From NCBI GenBank assembly GCA_018222665.1, contig JAAEZW010000106.1:1-6552 (forward strand): a DNA stretch of 6,552 nt. The letters are read 5' to 3'. Origin of the DNA: Paracoccaceae bacterium. GTDB taxonomy: Bacteria; Pseudomonadota; Alphaproteobacteria; Rhodobacterales; Rhodobacteraceae. The position numbers and the translations under genes are program-made. The notes under the pieces were generated by a model, which did no database searches, was not told the origin of the DNA, and worked only from the letters and a program-made list of their open reading frames with translations. Below, in pieces: positions 1 to 6,164 of the stretch. Every line of letters begins with the position of its first letter. Position 1 is the first letter of the stretch.

Positions 1-654
1 GAGATGCACTGGCCAGATCCCACAGACATTTCAAAAATCAAATCTGCACTGACGTTAGAAAATCTGCCATTGCTTTCGTTAAACACTGTGCCTGGAACGA
101 AACAGGATGGCGATTTTGGCCTTTGCGCGTTGCCAAATCGTAGAGTTGAGGCCAAAGCTGCGATAGATCTCGCAGTTGATCAGGCGGATGCGCTTAGTGC
201 GAAATTTATCCACGTCATGGCGGGCAAGGCGTCAGGCCCAGACGCCCATGAAACCTTTGTCGAAAATCTTGAATATGCGTTGGATATTACACAGGGTTTG
301 GGTGTCCAGATATTGATTGAACCAATTAATTCCTATGACGTGCCAGAGTATTTCTTGAAAACTGTTGATCAGGCGATTGATATTATCAATGAAATTGGTT
401 CGCCCGATCTGAAATTGATGTTTGATTTTTATCATGTTGAACGCCAGCAAGGCAGCGCAATAACAAGATTTCAGGCTGCGTTAAACTTTGTGGGTCATGT
501 TCAATTTGCATCAGTACCAGATCGTGGATCGCCTGATCATGGCGATTTAGACTTTGATAAAGTTTTCAAAGTCTTGGATGCACACTGGAGCGGTTTTTGT
601 GGCGCAGAATACAGGCCCGTTGGACCTACGGATGCGTCGCTTAAATGGTTGTAA
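1..654 (+). CDS. Hydroxypyruvate isomerase-family protein, 3' part (5' end outside window)
   Basis: This is a sugar isomerase of the xylose isomerase-like TIM-barrel superfamily, closest in appearance to hydroxypyruvate isomerase (Hyi) and OtnI. Those enzymes interconvert hydroxypyruvate and tartronate semialdehyde, or 2-oxo- and 3-oxo-tetronates, in the cytoplasm. The reading frame is open from base 1, and the first ATG at 4 lies inside the conserved segment E-M-H-W-P, so it is not the true start. About 217 residues are present against roughly 258 in the family, so some 40 N-terminal residues are missing. Numbering from that internal Met, visible family motifs are LIEPIN with the catalytic/metal Glu at 106, MFDFYHVE with Asp141 and His144, HVQFASVPDR with Gln167, and GAEYRP with Glu202 near the end. 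The gene converges on the - strand aquaporin gene with 4 bp between stops, and no clear terminator is visible there. Hyi and OtnI cannot be told apart from this fragment. Confidence 0.85.
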   Translation, partial: EMHWPDPTDISKIKSALTLENLPLLSLNTVPGTKQDGDFGLCALPNRRVEAKAAIDLAVDQADALSAKFIHVMAGKASGPDAHETFVENLEYALDITQGLGVQILIEPINSYDVPEYFLKTVDQAIDIINEIGSPDLKLMFDFYHVERQQGSAITRFQAALNFVGHVQFASVPDRGSPDHGDLDFDKVFKVLDAHWSGFCGAEYRPVGPTDASLKWL

Positions 655-658
655 AACC

Positions 659-1384
659 TTAATTCTGACCGCGATAAAGCCAGCGAACAAGGATAAACGC
701 CACATAGGCGCCGCAGAGTTCAGCCGGGATAAACATCAATAATTCAATTGGGCGTATTCCCGAAAATGTATCTGACAAGGAACGCGCAATCGCAACTGCG
801 GGATTGGCGAATGATGTTGACGCAGTGAACCAATAGGCGGCCGAAATATACAGCCCGACCAACATCGGAATAGATTTCGAATTCTGTGAAATTGCGGTGA
901 CAATCACAAACACCAACCCAAAGGTCGCAATAATTTCACTGATACAATTCCCAAATCCACTGCGGTCGACAGTCGATATTTGTAGAATTGGCACCTCAAA
1001 CATCGCGTGCGCGGCCCATGTACCCAATACGCCGCCACAAACCTGTACTACCATATACAACAGGGTCATTCCCCCCGCTAAATCCCCGCGCAGATAAAAC
1101 ACAAATGAAACTGCTGGGTTAAAATGAGCACCTGATACAGGGCCAAAAATCGTGATCAGCACGAACAAGATTGCGCCTGTCGCTATGGTGTTTCCAAGGA
1201 GTGATATAGCCACATCATGCGATAGGGCGTCTGCCATGATGCCCGATCCAATGACGGTTGCGACCAACAGCAGGGTGCCCAAACCCTCGGCTAAGAGCCT
1301 GCGATTGAGTGAAAATGGATGATCCAACGTTCTGTTCCCATAGTTCCAGAACGGGTGATGCACGATGTTGGGGAATTTGTACAT
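659..1384 (-). CDS. MIP-family aquaporin/aquaglyceroporin, AqpS-like
   Basis: This is an inner-membrane channel of the major intrinsic protein family, expected to conduct water or small uncharged solutes. Both half-helix motifs are present: GAHFNPAV (NPA at residues 89-91) and TSFANPAV (NPA at 194-196), with about six hydrophobic segments between residues 30 and 237. The residue after the second NPA is Val197, where classical aquaporins have the selectivity-filter Arg. That change, and the phrase AYWFTASTSFANPAV, resemble the AqpS group known from rhizobial arsenic-resistance operons. No arsenic gene is nearby, so the solute is unknown. The start is uncertain. ATG 1384 gives 241 residues. ATG 1429 gives 256 and overlaps the aldolase stop by 29 bp. 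A TTG just before the first helix, preceded by GGGAAC, gives a length nearer the family norm. None of the ATGs has a good Shine-Dalgarno site, so translation may be coupled to the upstream aldolase. The frame stays open to 1639, but that part only mirrors the aldolase gene. Confidence 0.88.
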   Translation of the reverse strand: MYKFPNIVHHPFWNYGNRTLDHPFSLNRRLLAEGLGTLLLVATVIGSGIMADALSHDVAISLLGNTIATGAILFVLITIFGPVSGAHFNPAVSFVFYLRGDLAGGMTLLYMVVQVCGGVLGTWAAHAMFEVPILQISTVDRSGFGNCISEIIATFGLVFVIVTAISQNSKSIPMLVGLYISAAYWFTASTSFANPAVAIARSLSDTFSGIRPIELLMFIPAELCGAYVAFILVRWLYRGQN

Positions 1385-1400
1385 CTTAAATGCAATATAA

Positions 1401-2144
1401 TCAGGAGCTGTAGTTGCTGCCTTCTTCATCCAATATTGCTTTGAGTTCAGAAAAATGACTTTCCGCTTGATCTGGATAATCGTCAAGTTCGGCAGCTGTT
1501 TTTGCTGCGATATCATGGGGCAGTTCCCGAAGCGGTTGACCCGTTTGCAGTGCGCGAATGTATGTTTCTGCCGCCCTTTCAAAGTAATATAGGCGATTAA
1601 ATGTATCTGCGACGTCCTTGCCCAAGACCAAAACACCATGATTTCCCATAATCATGACCTTAATTTTTGGGTCCTGAAGCATCCCTGCGCATCGCATGCC
1701 CTCATCTTCAAAGGCCAATCCTCCAAAGCCTTCGTCGATGACATATCGTTCGTAAAAAATAGCCGTATTTTGATCGATTGGTGGCAAACGACTATCCGCA
1801 AGGGAAGCGAGCACGGTGGCGTGGATTGAATGCACGTGCATAACGCATTTTGCATGTGGACATTTACGATGAACAGAACCGTGCAATCCCCATGCTGTCG
1901 GATCAGGTGCGCCTGGTTTGTTCATGGTCTCAGGATCATTTGCATCTAATAGCAACATATCAGATGCCTTGATGCGGCTGAAATGTTTTTGATTGGGGTT
2001 CATCAGGAACTGGGTACCATCGTCATTCACTGACAGGCTAAAGTGGTTTGCAACTGCCTCGTGCATGTTTAGACGCGCAGCCCAGCGAAATGCTGCGGCA
2101 AGGTCAATTCGTTCCTGCCAATAAAGTAAATTTTGACCGTCCAT
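1401..2144 (-). CDS. Class II aldolase/adducin domain-containing protein
   Basis: This is a cytoplasmic protein of the class II aldolase/adducin fold, the family of L-fuculose-phosphate aldolase (FucA), ribulose-5-phosphate 4-epimerase (AraD) and related lyases. It has 247 residues, and the domain fills nearly the whole length. The zinc-site histidines are visible as MHVHS (His103, His105) and GNHGVLV (His169). Aligning by the spacing to the HxH pair, the position of the FucA catalytic Glu (AraD Asp) is Ala84 in PTAWGLH, so the acidic residue is missing. This phrase is familiar from a widespread subfamily of unknown substrate, so the change may be normal for the subgroup. The start at 2144 is chosen because GGAGG lies 6 nt upstream. 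A longer reading from a TTG at 2195 would begin inside the predicted -35 box. The gene is first in a leftward operon with the aquaporin, and together they suggest uptake or release of a small polyol or hydroxy-aldehyde. The substrate is not assigned. Confidence 0.87.
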   Translation of the reverse strand: MDGQNLLYWQERIDLAAAFRWAARLNMHEAVANHFSLSVNDDGTQFLMNPNQKHFSRIKASDMLLLDANDPETMNKPGAPDPTAWGLHGSVHRKCPHAKCVMHVHSIHATVLASLADSRLPPIDQNTAIFYERYVIDEGFGGLAFEDEGMRCAGMLQDPKIKVMIMGNHGVLVLGKDVADTFNRLYYFERAAETYIRALQTGQPLRELPHDIAAKTAAELDDYPDQAESHFSELKAILDEEGSNYSS

Positions 2145-2150
2145 TGTTCG

Positions 2151-2155
2151 CCTCC
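2151..2155 (-). promoter_or_regulatory. Strong Shine-Dalgarno site of the aldolase gene
   Basis: GGAGG reads on the - strand, 6 nt before ATG 2144. It is the best ribosome binding site in the window and decides the aldolase start, making the extension to 2195 unnecessary. Confidence 0.85.
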
Positions 2156-2166
2156 TGATTTTGGCA

Positions 2167-2195
2167 AATATGTGATCAGCAGTTTTGTCAGTCAA
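2167..2195 (-). promoter_or_regulatory. Predicted sigma70-type promoter of the aldolase-aquaporin operon
   Basis: On the - strand, TTGACT (2190-2195, 5 of 6 to consensus) and CATATT (2167-2172, 4 of 6) are separated by exactly 17 nt. Transcription would start near 2160, leaving a short leader of about 16 nt that just contains the GGAGG site. The layout is coherent, but it is a pattern match only. Confidence 0.5.
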
Positions 2196-2273
2196 TCCAA
2201 AGTTTATCTGGACACACCGCTAACCTTTCCCACAGTGTAAGACAGGTTTGATGCTTTTTTGTAAAGGGACGAC

Positions 2274-2699
2274 ATGCTGGTCTTTCTAAAAACACTTCAC
2301 TTTATATCGCTTTGGGCGGCAGGCGGCCTTGGGGTTGGCGGGTGGGTGCTTCAACATGTTCATAAACGAAATGGGCAGTCCCCCTCGGTAGAGGTGGTAC
2401 AAAGTATTCGCATGATGGGAGTACTCGCGCTTATTGCGGTGCTGGTGCTGTGGATCACAGGCTATTTGTTAAGCGGGATGATTTACGGCGGCTTGCCGAC
2501 CTCTGGCGCGTTTCATGCGAAACTGACGGGTGCGACATTGATATTGATTTGTTCGCTTGGTGCAAATCTTGAAACCATGCGCTCAATGCGGGCTGGCACT
2601 CCGCCGCGGGCGGGCCTCATGGCGGTTTATGCGTGGACCGTGCGAGTATCGCTTCTTGTGGTGTTGCTTGGGGCTGCGGCAGCGTTTTCAGGCAACTAA
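2274..2699 (+). CDS. Small four-helix integral membrane protein, HemJ/CopD-like
   Basis: This is a 141-residue hydrophobic protein predicted to cross the inner membrane four times, at about residues 5-27, 46-68, 80-98 and 118-138. It has no cleavable signal peptide. Helix 1 carries LHFISLWAAG (His9), and helix 3 begins with FHAKLTG (His81, Lys83). A His in the first helix and an HxKL at the third recall the HemJ (UPF0093), CopD and DUF2269 group of four-helix proteins, some of which bind heme or copper. This is a motif impression, not a firm family call. The start at ATG 2274 is preceded by GGGAC at a short distance. The gene is divergent from the aldolase (129 bp between starts) and is followed after 100 bp by the PhyH gene. 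It could be co-transcribed with that gene or stand alone. The basic segment around residues 103-112 probably faces the cytoplasm. Function is unknown. Confidence 0.75.
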   Translation: MLVFLKTLHFISLWAAGGLGVGGWVLQHVHKRNGQSPSVEVVQSIRMMGVLALIAVLVLWITGYLLSGMIYGGLPTSGAFHAKLTGATLILICSLGANLETMRSMRAGTPPRAGLMAVYAWTVRVSLLVVLLGAAAAFSGN

Positions 2700-2709
2700 G
2701 AAAATTTTA

Positions 2710-2736
2710 CGTCGCAGACTGAATACTCGCGTCGCA
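2710..2736. repeat. 7-bp direct repeat, 20-nt period
   Basis: CGTCGCA occurs at 2710-2716 and again at 2730-2736, exactly 20 nt apart (about two helical turns), upstream of the PhyH gene. The spacing would put both copies on one face of DNA, as for tandem activator sites, but two short copies can occur by chance. Confidence 0.35.
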
Positions 2737-2754
2737 AACCTCGTGTATCTGCGG

Positions 2755-2779
2755 AGAGGGATTGTGCGAACATCCCTCT
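2755..2779. promoter_or_regulatory. Perfect 8-bp inverted repeat in the PhyH leader (operator or hairpin)
   Basis: AGAGGGAT (2755-2762) and ATCCCTCT (2772-2779) are perfect complements separated by 9 nt. The repeat ends 8 nt before the AGGAG site of the PhyH gene. No T-run follows, so it is not an obvious intrinsic terminator. It could be an operator for a dimeric regulator, or an RNA hairpin that affects translation of the PhyH-HD unit. Confidence 0.5.
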
Positions 2780-2787
2780 AGCAGTGT

Positions 2788-2792
2788 AGGAG
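2788..2792 (+). promoter_or_regulatory. Shine-Dalgarno site of the PhyH gene
   Basis: AGGAG lies 7 nt before ATG 2800 and supports that start. Confidence 0.8.
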
Positions 2793-2799
2793 CGTTGGC

Positions 2800-3654
2800 A
2801 TGGGTCTTGATTCAAAGTCATATGAAGCATATCGCAAAAACGGTTTTGTGGCGGGCATTCCAGTGTTTTCGGCGCAATCTGTTGCCGAGATACGGGGCGA
2901 AATTGAAGCGTTAGAGGCCCAATATTCAAAGCCAACAGATACCAAAGATTTAAATCAGTTCTTTCGCGTGAACGGTCATTTGGTCATCCCACTGCTTGCT
3001 GATTTGGCACGGACGCCCGAAATTCTGAACGCGGTCGAGACAATTTTGGGTCCAAATCTGTTGGTTTGGTCGGTTGAGCTATTCATCAAAGAAGCACAAA
3101 CGACTAAAACAGTATCGTGGCATCAGGATATTACGTACTGGGGTATGGGCGAGACGGATGATGAAGTCACAGCCTGGGTCGCGCTTAGTGATGTATCAGT
3201 TCGGGCTGGGTGCATGCGTTTTATTCCTGGCAGCCACCGCAATCCAATCGTTTCCCACCACGATACCTACGATGACAACAATCTGCTATCCCGCGGTCAA
3301 GAGATTGCAGGTATCAACGAAAATGATGCCGTTTACGGTGCACTTCGCCCGGGTGAGATGTCGTTGCACCATGGGCGCTGCTTTCACGCATCTGGGCCGA
3401 ATATATCAGATGATCGACGCATTGGGCTTGCCATACGGTATGTCACGCCAGAGGTTCGGCACGAGGCACCTGGAAATGATTATGCTATGTTGGTTCGCGG
3501 ATGTGATGTGGTGCGTGGTTGGGTCAATGTCGCCGGACCGCGTGGCCTGTTCGACCCGAGGGACCTTGAATTCTATGATCAGGTGTTGGCAGATCAATCT
3601 GCAACGCTTGCGGCAGGTGCGACAACTGATGTAGGGCTGTATTCAGCCACATAA
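2800..3654 (+). CDS. Phytanoyl-CoA dioxygenase (PhyH) family Fe(II)/2-oxoglutarate oxygenase
   Basis: This is a cytoplasmic non-heme iron oxygenase that should couple 2-oxoglutarate decarboxylation to hydroxylation of a small substrate. It has 284 residues, a full length for the PhyH family. The iron triad is visible: WHQD gives His108 and Asp110, and FHASGPN gives the distal His196. An arginine in DDRRIGLAIRY (206 or 207) is placed to bind 2-oxoglutarate. The segment CMRFIPGSHR (138-147) is also typical of the family. PhyH enzymes act on very diverse substrates, including phosphonates (PhnY), ectoine (EctD) and quaternary amines, so the name does not identify the substrate. The start at 2800 is backed by AGGAG 7 nt upstream. 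An HD-domain protein follows after 16 bp, and this pairing recalls PhnY/PhnZ. The leader holds an inverted repeat and a direct repeat that may be regulatory. Confidence 0.92.
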   Translation: MGLDSKSYEAYRKNGFVAGIPVFSAQSVAEIRGEIEALEAQYSKPTDTKDLNQFFRVNGHLVIPLLADLARTPEILNAVETILGPNLLVWSVELFIKEAQTTKTVSWHQDITYWGMGETDDEVTAWVALSDVSVRAGCMRFIPGSHRNPIVSHHDTYDDNNLLSRGQEIAGINENDAVYGALRPGEMSLHHGRCFHASGPNISDDRRIGLAIRYVTPEVRHEAPGNDYAMLVRGCDVVRGWVNVAGPRGLFDPRDLEFYDQVLADQSATLAAGATTDVGLYSAT

Positions 3655-3670
3655 GCCAAGGGAGAGCGAC

Positions 3671-4273
3671 ATGACAATTCAAAATAAAACTGTTTCATTC
3701 ACCCAGATGAAAGATGGCACCAAGGAAGAATATGAACTTCTTCATGAATTGGAAAAACCATATCTGGCCATGACAGCGGATCGTGTCATGGATGAATTGC
3801 GGCGCCATGGCGAAACAACGCTTGAAGGGTACAAAATCACCCGACTGCAACATGGCCTACAATCTGCAACGCGCGCAGAGGAAGACGGCGTAGATATTGA
3901 TTGGATTGTTGGCGCATTGCTGCATGATATTGGCGATGGATTGGCCCCCCAAAACCACGACAGGTTTTCTGCAGAAGTTGTTCGCCCCTTTGTCCGTTGG
4001 GAAGTTTCATGGGTGATTGAACACCACGGAATTTTCCAAATGTTATACTATGCACACCACTATGGTTGGGACAAAAATGCGCGTGATCGTTACCGTGATC
4101 ACCCATGCTTTGATACATGTGCAAAATTCTGTGAACGCTGGGATCAATCATCATTTGATCCAGATTATCCAACCAAACCGCTAGAATATTTTGAACCAAT
4201 GGTGCGCGAAGTTTTTTCACGGAAGGCGTATGATCCTGCGGTAATCCAAGACGGCGTTTCCATCGGTTTGTAG
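3671..4273 (+). CDS. HD-domain protein (COG4341 type), possible diiron oxygenase
   Basis: This 200-residue soluble protein would usually be annotated as a predicted HD phosphohydrolase of the COG4341 type. Candidate metal ligands in order are His61 (RLQHGLQSA), His85-Asp86 (ALLHDIGD), His96 (PQNHDRFSAE), His118 or His119 (VIEHHGIFQ) and Asp158 (CERWDQSSFD). This H...HD...H...H...D pattern fits both HD hydrolases and the HD oxygenases PhnZ and myo-inositol oxygenase. The ERWDQ segment resembles the last ligand region of myo-inositol oxygenase, and the 24-residue gap from His61 to His85 equals the one I recall in PhnZ. An oxygenase role is inferred from this and from the neighbouring 2OG dioxygenase. 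A phosphohydrolase remains possible. The start at 3671 has GGGAG 6 nt upstream. The gene lies 16 bp after the PhyH stop and 9 bp before the next start, so it sits inside an operon. Confidence 0.85.
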   Translation: MTIQNKTVSFTQMKDGTKEEYELLHELEKPYLAMTADRVMDELRRHGETTLEGYKITRLQHGLQSATRAEEDGVDIDWIVGALLHDIGDGLAPQNHDRFSAEVVRPFVRWEVSWVIEHHGIFQMLYYAHHYGWDKNARDRYRDHPCFDTCAKFCERWDQSSFDPDYPTKPLEYFEPMVREVFSRKAYDPAVIQDGVSIGL

Positions 4274-4282
4274 GAAACTTTG

Positions 4283-5185
4283 ATGTCCACTATTTCGCGA
4301 ACACGCGCCACGGCTGTTGGTGCGACTGCTGTTCTGATGTGGGGTGTTTTGGCCCTGTTCACAACACTTACGGGTGATTTGCCACCATTTTTGTTAACGG
4401 CAATTGCGTTTTCCATTGGTGGATTATTGATGATCTGCAAATGGATCATTCGCGGTGATGATATTATTTCACACCTGCGCCAACCCGTTGGAGCGTGGGT
4501 TTTGGGTGTGGTTGGATTATTTGGTTATCACTTTTTATACTTCCTCGCTTTGAAAAGCGCCCCACCCGTCCAAGCGGGTTTGATCGCATATTTGTGGCCT
4601 TTGCTTATTGTTGTGTTTTCGGCGTTATTGCCGGGCGAAAAACTGCGTTGGTTTCACGTAATTGGTGCGATCTCTGGATTGGTTGGGACAGTTGTGTTGG
4701 TGTCTGGTTCCGCAAGTTTGGAACTAAACCGGTCGGAATATTTTGGTTACTTCCTTGCCTTGGCTTGCGCGTTTACCTGGTCAGGGTATTCGGTTTTGAA
4801 CCGCAGGTTTGGAACTGTTCCCACAGATACGGTGGGTGCGTTTTGTATTGTGGTGGCGGTACTTTCATTCATGGCGCATTTGGTATTTGAAGAGACGATC
4901 ATGCCAGCCAATTTTATCGAATGGTTGGCTGTGATCGGTCTGGGGTTATTTCCCGTGGGCTTGGCCTTTTTCGCATGGGACTACGGGACCAAGCACGGAG
5001 ACATTCAGGTCCTTGGTGCCATTTCCTATGCTGCTCCTTTAATCTCAACAATTGTCTTGATTGCATTCGGCATGGGCGCGTTGACTTGGAGTGTGTTCTG
5101 GGGTTGTGTGTTCATCGTTGGGGGTGCTGTGGTCAGCTCAAAAGAGCTTTTTCTGACGATACTGCGCTCAAATCGATCCCGTTGA
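4283..5185 (+). CDS. DMT-superfamily (EamA) transporter, YddG-like
   Basis: This is an inner-membrane drug/metabolite transporter of 300 residues with about ten hydrophobic helices arranged as two EamA repeats, the usual size of the family. The phrase GYHFLYFLALKSAPP followed by YLWPLL (103-108) and the GEKLRW loop (118-123) resemble YddG-type exporters of aromatic amino acids, so an amino acid or similar metabolite is a reasonable guess. The exact substrate cannot be read from the sequence. ATG 4283 is chosen, with GGAAA 5 nt upstream. A TTG directly before it at 4280 is in frame but adds nothing. The gene starts 9 bp after the HD stop and is followed 21 bp later by a second DMT transporter, so all are probably on one transcript. 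Confidence 0.9.
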   Translation: MSTISRTRATAVGATAVLMWGVLALFTTLTGDLPPFLLTAIAFSIGGLLMICKWIIRGDDIISHLRQPVGAWVLGVVGLFGYHFLYFLALKSAPPVQAGLIAYLWPLLIVVFSALLPGEKLRWFHVIGAISGLVGTVVLVSGSASLELNRSEYFGYFLALACAFTWSGYSVLNRRFGTVPTDTVGAFCIVVAVLSFMAHLVFEETIMPANFIEWLAVIGLGLFPVGLAFFAWDYGTKHGDIQVLGAISYAAPLISTIVLIAFGMGALTWSVFWGCVFIVGGAVVSSKELFLTILRSNRSR

Positions 5186-5206
5186 TCCAAATTTAAGAGC
5201 CTCTGT

Positions 5207-6088
5207 ATGTCCATTGAAAAGGTTGATCATCCCAAAGGTTTCGCCTTTGCAATTGTCGCATACCTTTTGTGGGGTTTCCTTCCAATATATATGAAAGCAC
5301 TTTCGCACGTTCCTGCGGCAGAAGTGGTAGCACACCGTGTGCTTTGGTCTGTACCTGTTGCGATGATTGTATTGGTTGCTTTGCGCAGGACGTCAGATCT
5401 AAAAAATGTACTCCGATCGAAACGCGTTATGGGTATGGCGCTACTGACAGCCACGCTGATCTCAGTGAATTGGTTGACCTACGTTTACGCAATTGCCACG
5501 GATCGCGCCTTGGACGCTGCTTTGGGATATTATATCAATCCGCTTTTCAGTGTTTTTCTGGGCTTTGCTTTGTTGGGCGAAAAACTGACACAACGGCAGT
5601 GGATCGCAATTTTCCTAACCGTGTTTGCTGTCGCGATTTTGACGTATGAAGTTGGCTCTTTGCCGTGGTTGTCCCTTATTTTGCCTATCTCATGGGGTTT
5701 TTACGCCCTGTTCAAACGGTCATTACCCATCGGACCTAATCAAGGTTTTTTGCTTGAAGTTTTGTTGCTTTGCCCTCTTGCGATTGTGTATTTGGCATAT
5801 TTGTCCGCCATGGGCGAAAATCATTTTGTATCAATAAACGTAGCTACAACCCTGTTGCTGGTGGGGTGCGGATTGGTCACAGCTATCCCGTTGATTGTTT
5901 ATGCAAATGGCGCGAAATTGTTAAAGCTTTCGACCATTGCGATGTTGCAGTACATCGCGCCGACGCTGATATTCCTGGTCGCTGTTTTCGTGTTTGGGGA
6001 AGAATTCGGATGGGCGAAGAAAGTGGCCTTTCCATTGATATGGGCCGCACTGATTATCTTTACGTCGTCCTCTGCGAAAGCGCGTTGA
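5207..6088 (+). CDS. rarD: RarD-type EamA transporter
   Basis: This is an inner-membrane protein of the RarD branch of the DMT superfamily. It has 293 residues, close to the roughly 296 of E. coli RarD, with about ten hydrophobic helices. RarD hallmarks are visible in order: AHRVLWS (42-48) at the second helix, VNWLTYVYA (87-95), LGYYINPL (106-113) and GEKLTQRQW (124-132). RarD proteins are known by sequence (historically linked to a chloramphenicol-sensitivity phenotype), but their natural substrate is not settled. The start at 5207 has a modest AAGAG 7 nt upstream. The protein shares only the general DMT plan with the preceding transporter, and their motifs differ, so the pair does not look like a recent duplication. 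It may be the last gene of the PhyH-HD operon, since a 76-bp gap follows. Confidence 0.9.
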   Translation: MSIEKVDHPKGFAFAIVAYLLWGFLPIYMKALSHVPAAEVVAHRVLWSVPVAMIVLVALRRTSDLKNVLRSKRVMGMALLTATLISVNWLTYVYAIATDRALDAALGYYINPLFSVFLGFALLGEKLTQRQWIAIFLTVFAVAILTYEVGSLPWLSLILPISWGFYALFKRSLPIGPNQGFLLEVLLLCPLAIVYLAYLSAMGENHFVSINVATTLLLVGCGLVTAIPLIVYANGAKLLKLSTIAMLQYIAPTLIFLVAVFVFGEEFGWAKKVAFPLIWAALIIFTSSSAKAR

Positions 6089-6099
6089 ATTATATTAAG

Positions 6100-6138
6100 A
6101 ATTTGTTGCAGACTGACATCGTTCTTATCGAACAAATT
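6100..6138. repeat. AT-rich 8-bp inverted repeat between rarD and the next gene
   Basis: AATTTGTT (6100-6107) and AACAAATT (6131-6138) are perfect complements around a 23-nt loop. The arms are AT-rich, the loop is long and no T-run follows, so a terminator is unlikely. It may be an operator for the downstream gene or chance. Confidence 0.3.
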
Positions 6139-6164
6139 GCAAACGAACAGGAAACTAACATTTC

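Noticed and set aside
659..1384. Calling the aquaporin an arsenic-resistance gene
   Set aside because: No ArsR, ArsC, ArsH or ArsB gene is in the window, so resemblance to AqpS alone is not enough.
1430..1639. Aquaporin frame open upstream to 1639
   Set aside because: This part lies opposite conserved aldolase coding sequence in another frame and shows no aquaporin-like sequence.
2145..2195. N-terminal extension of the aldolase from TTG 2195
   Set aside because: The TTG is part of the predicted -35 box, and a GGAGG site directs initiation at ATG 2144.
2671..2690. GCTG/CAGC hairpin followed by TTTT at the end of the four-helix protein gene
   Set aside because: The stem is only 4 bp and lies inside the coding region, which is too weak for a terminator.
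3074..3634. 186-codon open frame inside the PhyH gene
   Set aside because: It is a +1 shadow frame rich in Cys, Met and Arg with no family resemblance. The PhyH frame has all catalytic motifs.
2800..4273. Naming the pair phnY/phnZ or tmpA/tmpB
   Set aside because: No phosphonate transport or processing genes are visible, TmpA belongs to a different 2OG branch, and key gating residues cannot be matched by eye.
6103..6131. Promoter for the nitronate monooxygenase (TTGTTG, 17 nt, TATCGA)
   Set aside because: The -10 matches only 3 of 6 positions, which is not better than chance in AT-rich DNA.
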